Positions 63,017-64,000 of a stretch of 64,000 nucleotides of DNA are shown piece by piece; the stretch's first letter is position 1; every line of letters begins with the position of its first letter. The position numbers were made by a program, and so were the translations under genes. The DNA lies in assembly GCF_023072615.1 (NCBI RefSeq), contig NZ_JAKNRW010000029.1:1-64000 (forward strand), written 5' to 3'. A model generated the notes under the pieces. It was not told the origin of the DNA. It saw only the letters and a list, made by a program, of their open reading frames with translations, and ran no database searches. The DNA is from Pseudomonas violetae (GTDB taxonomy: Bacteria; Pseudomonadota; Gammaproteobacteria; Pseudomonadales; Pseudomonadaceae).

Positions 63017-64000
63017 TCAGAGCTGGTCGAAATCCAGCACCACTTTGTCGCTGATCGGGAATGCCTGGCACGACAGCACATAGCCGGCGGCCACTTCGTA
63101 ATCTTCCAGGGCGTGGTTGCTGTCCATTTCCACTTCGCCTTCGATGACCTTGCATTTGCAGGTCGAGCACACGCCGGCCTTGCACGAATAGGGCAGTTCG
63201 GCGCCCTGGGTGTTGCCGGCATCGAGAATGCTCTGCGTGTTGCGCGGCAGGTCAAAAGCCAGGGCGCGGCCGTCGCTGATGACGGTGATCTGGCTGACCG
63301 CAGCATCCACCTGCCGGGCCGCCTCGCGGGCTTCGCGTTTTTGTGGGCTACCGGCGGCGGCGAACAGTTCGAAATGAATGCGTTCGGCCGGCATGCCCTT
63401 GGTTTTCAGGCTGTCGCACACGGTCTCGGTCATCTCCTGCGGGCCGCAAATGAATGCCGCATCGAGGGCTTTTACGTCGAGCCAGCGGGTGAACAATTGC
63501 TCGCATTTCTCGGCATTGATCCGGCCGTTGTACAGGTCGACGTCCTGCTGTTCGCGACTGAACACGAAGATCAGATTGAGGCGCTGCAAGTAACGGTTTT
63601 TCAAGTCTTCGAGCTGTTCGCGAAACAGTGCGCCGGAGCTGGAACGGTTGCCATACAGCAGGGTGACGCGGCTGTGCGGCTCGGTTTGCAGGGTGGTCTT
63701 GATGATTGACAGGATCGGCGTGATACCACTGCCAGCCGCCACGGCCAGGTAGTTGCCGTGGCGCATCGGGTCGAGTTCTACGTGAAAGTGCCCGGCAGGC
63801 GGCATCACGTCGAGGCTGTGCCCGGCTTTCAAGTGCTCATTGGCAAACGCCGAGAAACGTCCGCCGAGCACACGTTTGATCGCGATGCGCAGTTCGCCGT
63901 CATTCACCCCGGTGCAGATCGAGTAGGAGCGGCGCACTTCTTCACCGTCCAACTGGGTACGCATCACCAGGTGCTGGCCCTGGGTGAAGTGAAAGCTGTC
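63017..64000 (-). CDS. paaE: Phenylacetyl-CoA epoxidase reductase subunit PaaE (N-terminus cut by the window)
   Basis: The frame continues unbroken to the window end (GQHLVMRTQ and upstream residues), so the N-terminus is missing. Visible are the FAD-binding RRSYSICTG, the NAD(P)-binding domain (AAGSGITPILSI) and a C-terminal plant-type 2Fe-2S domain with C-x4-C-x2-C (SCKAGVCSTCKC) and a later Cys. PaaE feeds electrons to the PaaABCD epoxidase, whose genes should lie just outside the window. Confidence 0.94.
   Translation of the reverse strand, partial: DSFHFTQGQHLVMRTQLDGEEVRRSYSICTGVNDGELRIAIKRVLGGRFSAFANEHLKAGHSLDVMPPAGHFHVELDPMRHGNYLAVAAGSGITPILSIIKTTLQTEPHSRVTLLYGNRSSSGALFREQLEDLKNRYLQRLNLIFVFSREQQDVDLYNGRINAEKCEQLFTRWLDVKALDAAFICGPQEMTETVCDSLKTKGMPAERIHFELFAAAGSPQKREAREAARQVDAAVSQITVISDGRALAFDLPRNTQSILDAGNTQGAELPYSCKAGVCSTCKCKVIEGEVEMDSNHALEDYEVAAGYVLSCQAFPISDKVVLDFDQL

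Overview
The window looks like the chromosome of a Pseudomonas, most likely of the fluorescens group. It is GC-rich, opens with the 3' end of a Pseudomonas-type 5S rRNA, carries many pseudomonad REP/REPIN repeats, and holds typical Pseudomonas pathways: quinohemoprotein amine dehydrogenase, the paa phenylacetate cluster, BvgAS/Roc-like signalling and OprD porins. One AT-rich island (about 46.9-49.0 kb) stands out as probably acquired.

Left part (0-14.6 kb). After the 5S tail and a solo penicillin-binding protein 2 comes a nearly complete system for making and using quinohemoprotein amine dehydrogenase (QHNDH, pea/qhp genes). It has a sigma54 activator, an ABC exporter, a subtilisin-like maturation protease and a flavin monooxygenase in one overlapping run; an aldehyde dehydrogenase on the other strand; and the alpha subunit, radical-SAM maturase, gamma and beta subunits in a second operon. 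The gamma peptide (28-residue leader plus 79 residues) carries every residue known to form the CTQ cofactor and thioether cross-links. The aldehyde dehydrogenase and alpha-subunit operon diverge from a region with sigma54 -24/-12 motifs on both sides of a 17-bp palindrome, a likely shared enhancer. The pathway would convert amines such as phenylethylamine to phenylacetate.

Middle (14.6-22.2 kb). This holds miscellaneous genes: an LprI-like protein, an SRPBCC protein, an isonitrile hydratase-like DJ-1 protein divergent from a GlxA-type regulator, an alpha/beta hydrolase, and a GH15/SDR pair. An intergenic stretch at about 15.9-16.04 kb folds into GGA-loop hairpins and a terminator and looks like a small RNA of Rsm type.

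Signalling block (22.2-32.2 kb). Two BvgA/BvgS (RocA/RocS)-like pairs flank a REC-EAL protein (RocR-like) and a small receiver-like protein whose phospho-acceptor Asp is Asn. Inverted heptads matching the BvgA consensus lie in front of the two middle genes.

32-46.9 kb: a LysR regulator divergent from a pirin, an isochorismatase-like hydrolase, an MscS channel with a cyclic-nucleotide-binding domain, an AhpD-like protein, an EmrAB-type pump, and a two-partner secretion pair (TpsB plus a 1503-residue filamentous haemagglutinin-like TpsA). The AT-rich island after TpsA carries an XRE regulator overlapping a VUT/YhhQ-type transporter with an extra N-terminal domain.

Right part (49-64 kb): an AraC/MFS pair, a thiolase/enoyl-CoA hydratase pair, a polyamine-type binding protein with an aminotransferase and a LuxR regulator, then the leftward phenylacetate genes paaZ, OprD-type porin, solute symporter, DUF485 protein and paaE (cut by the window end). 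The right-hand paa genes degrade the phenylacetate that the left-hand amine dehydrogenase system can produce.
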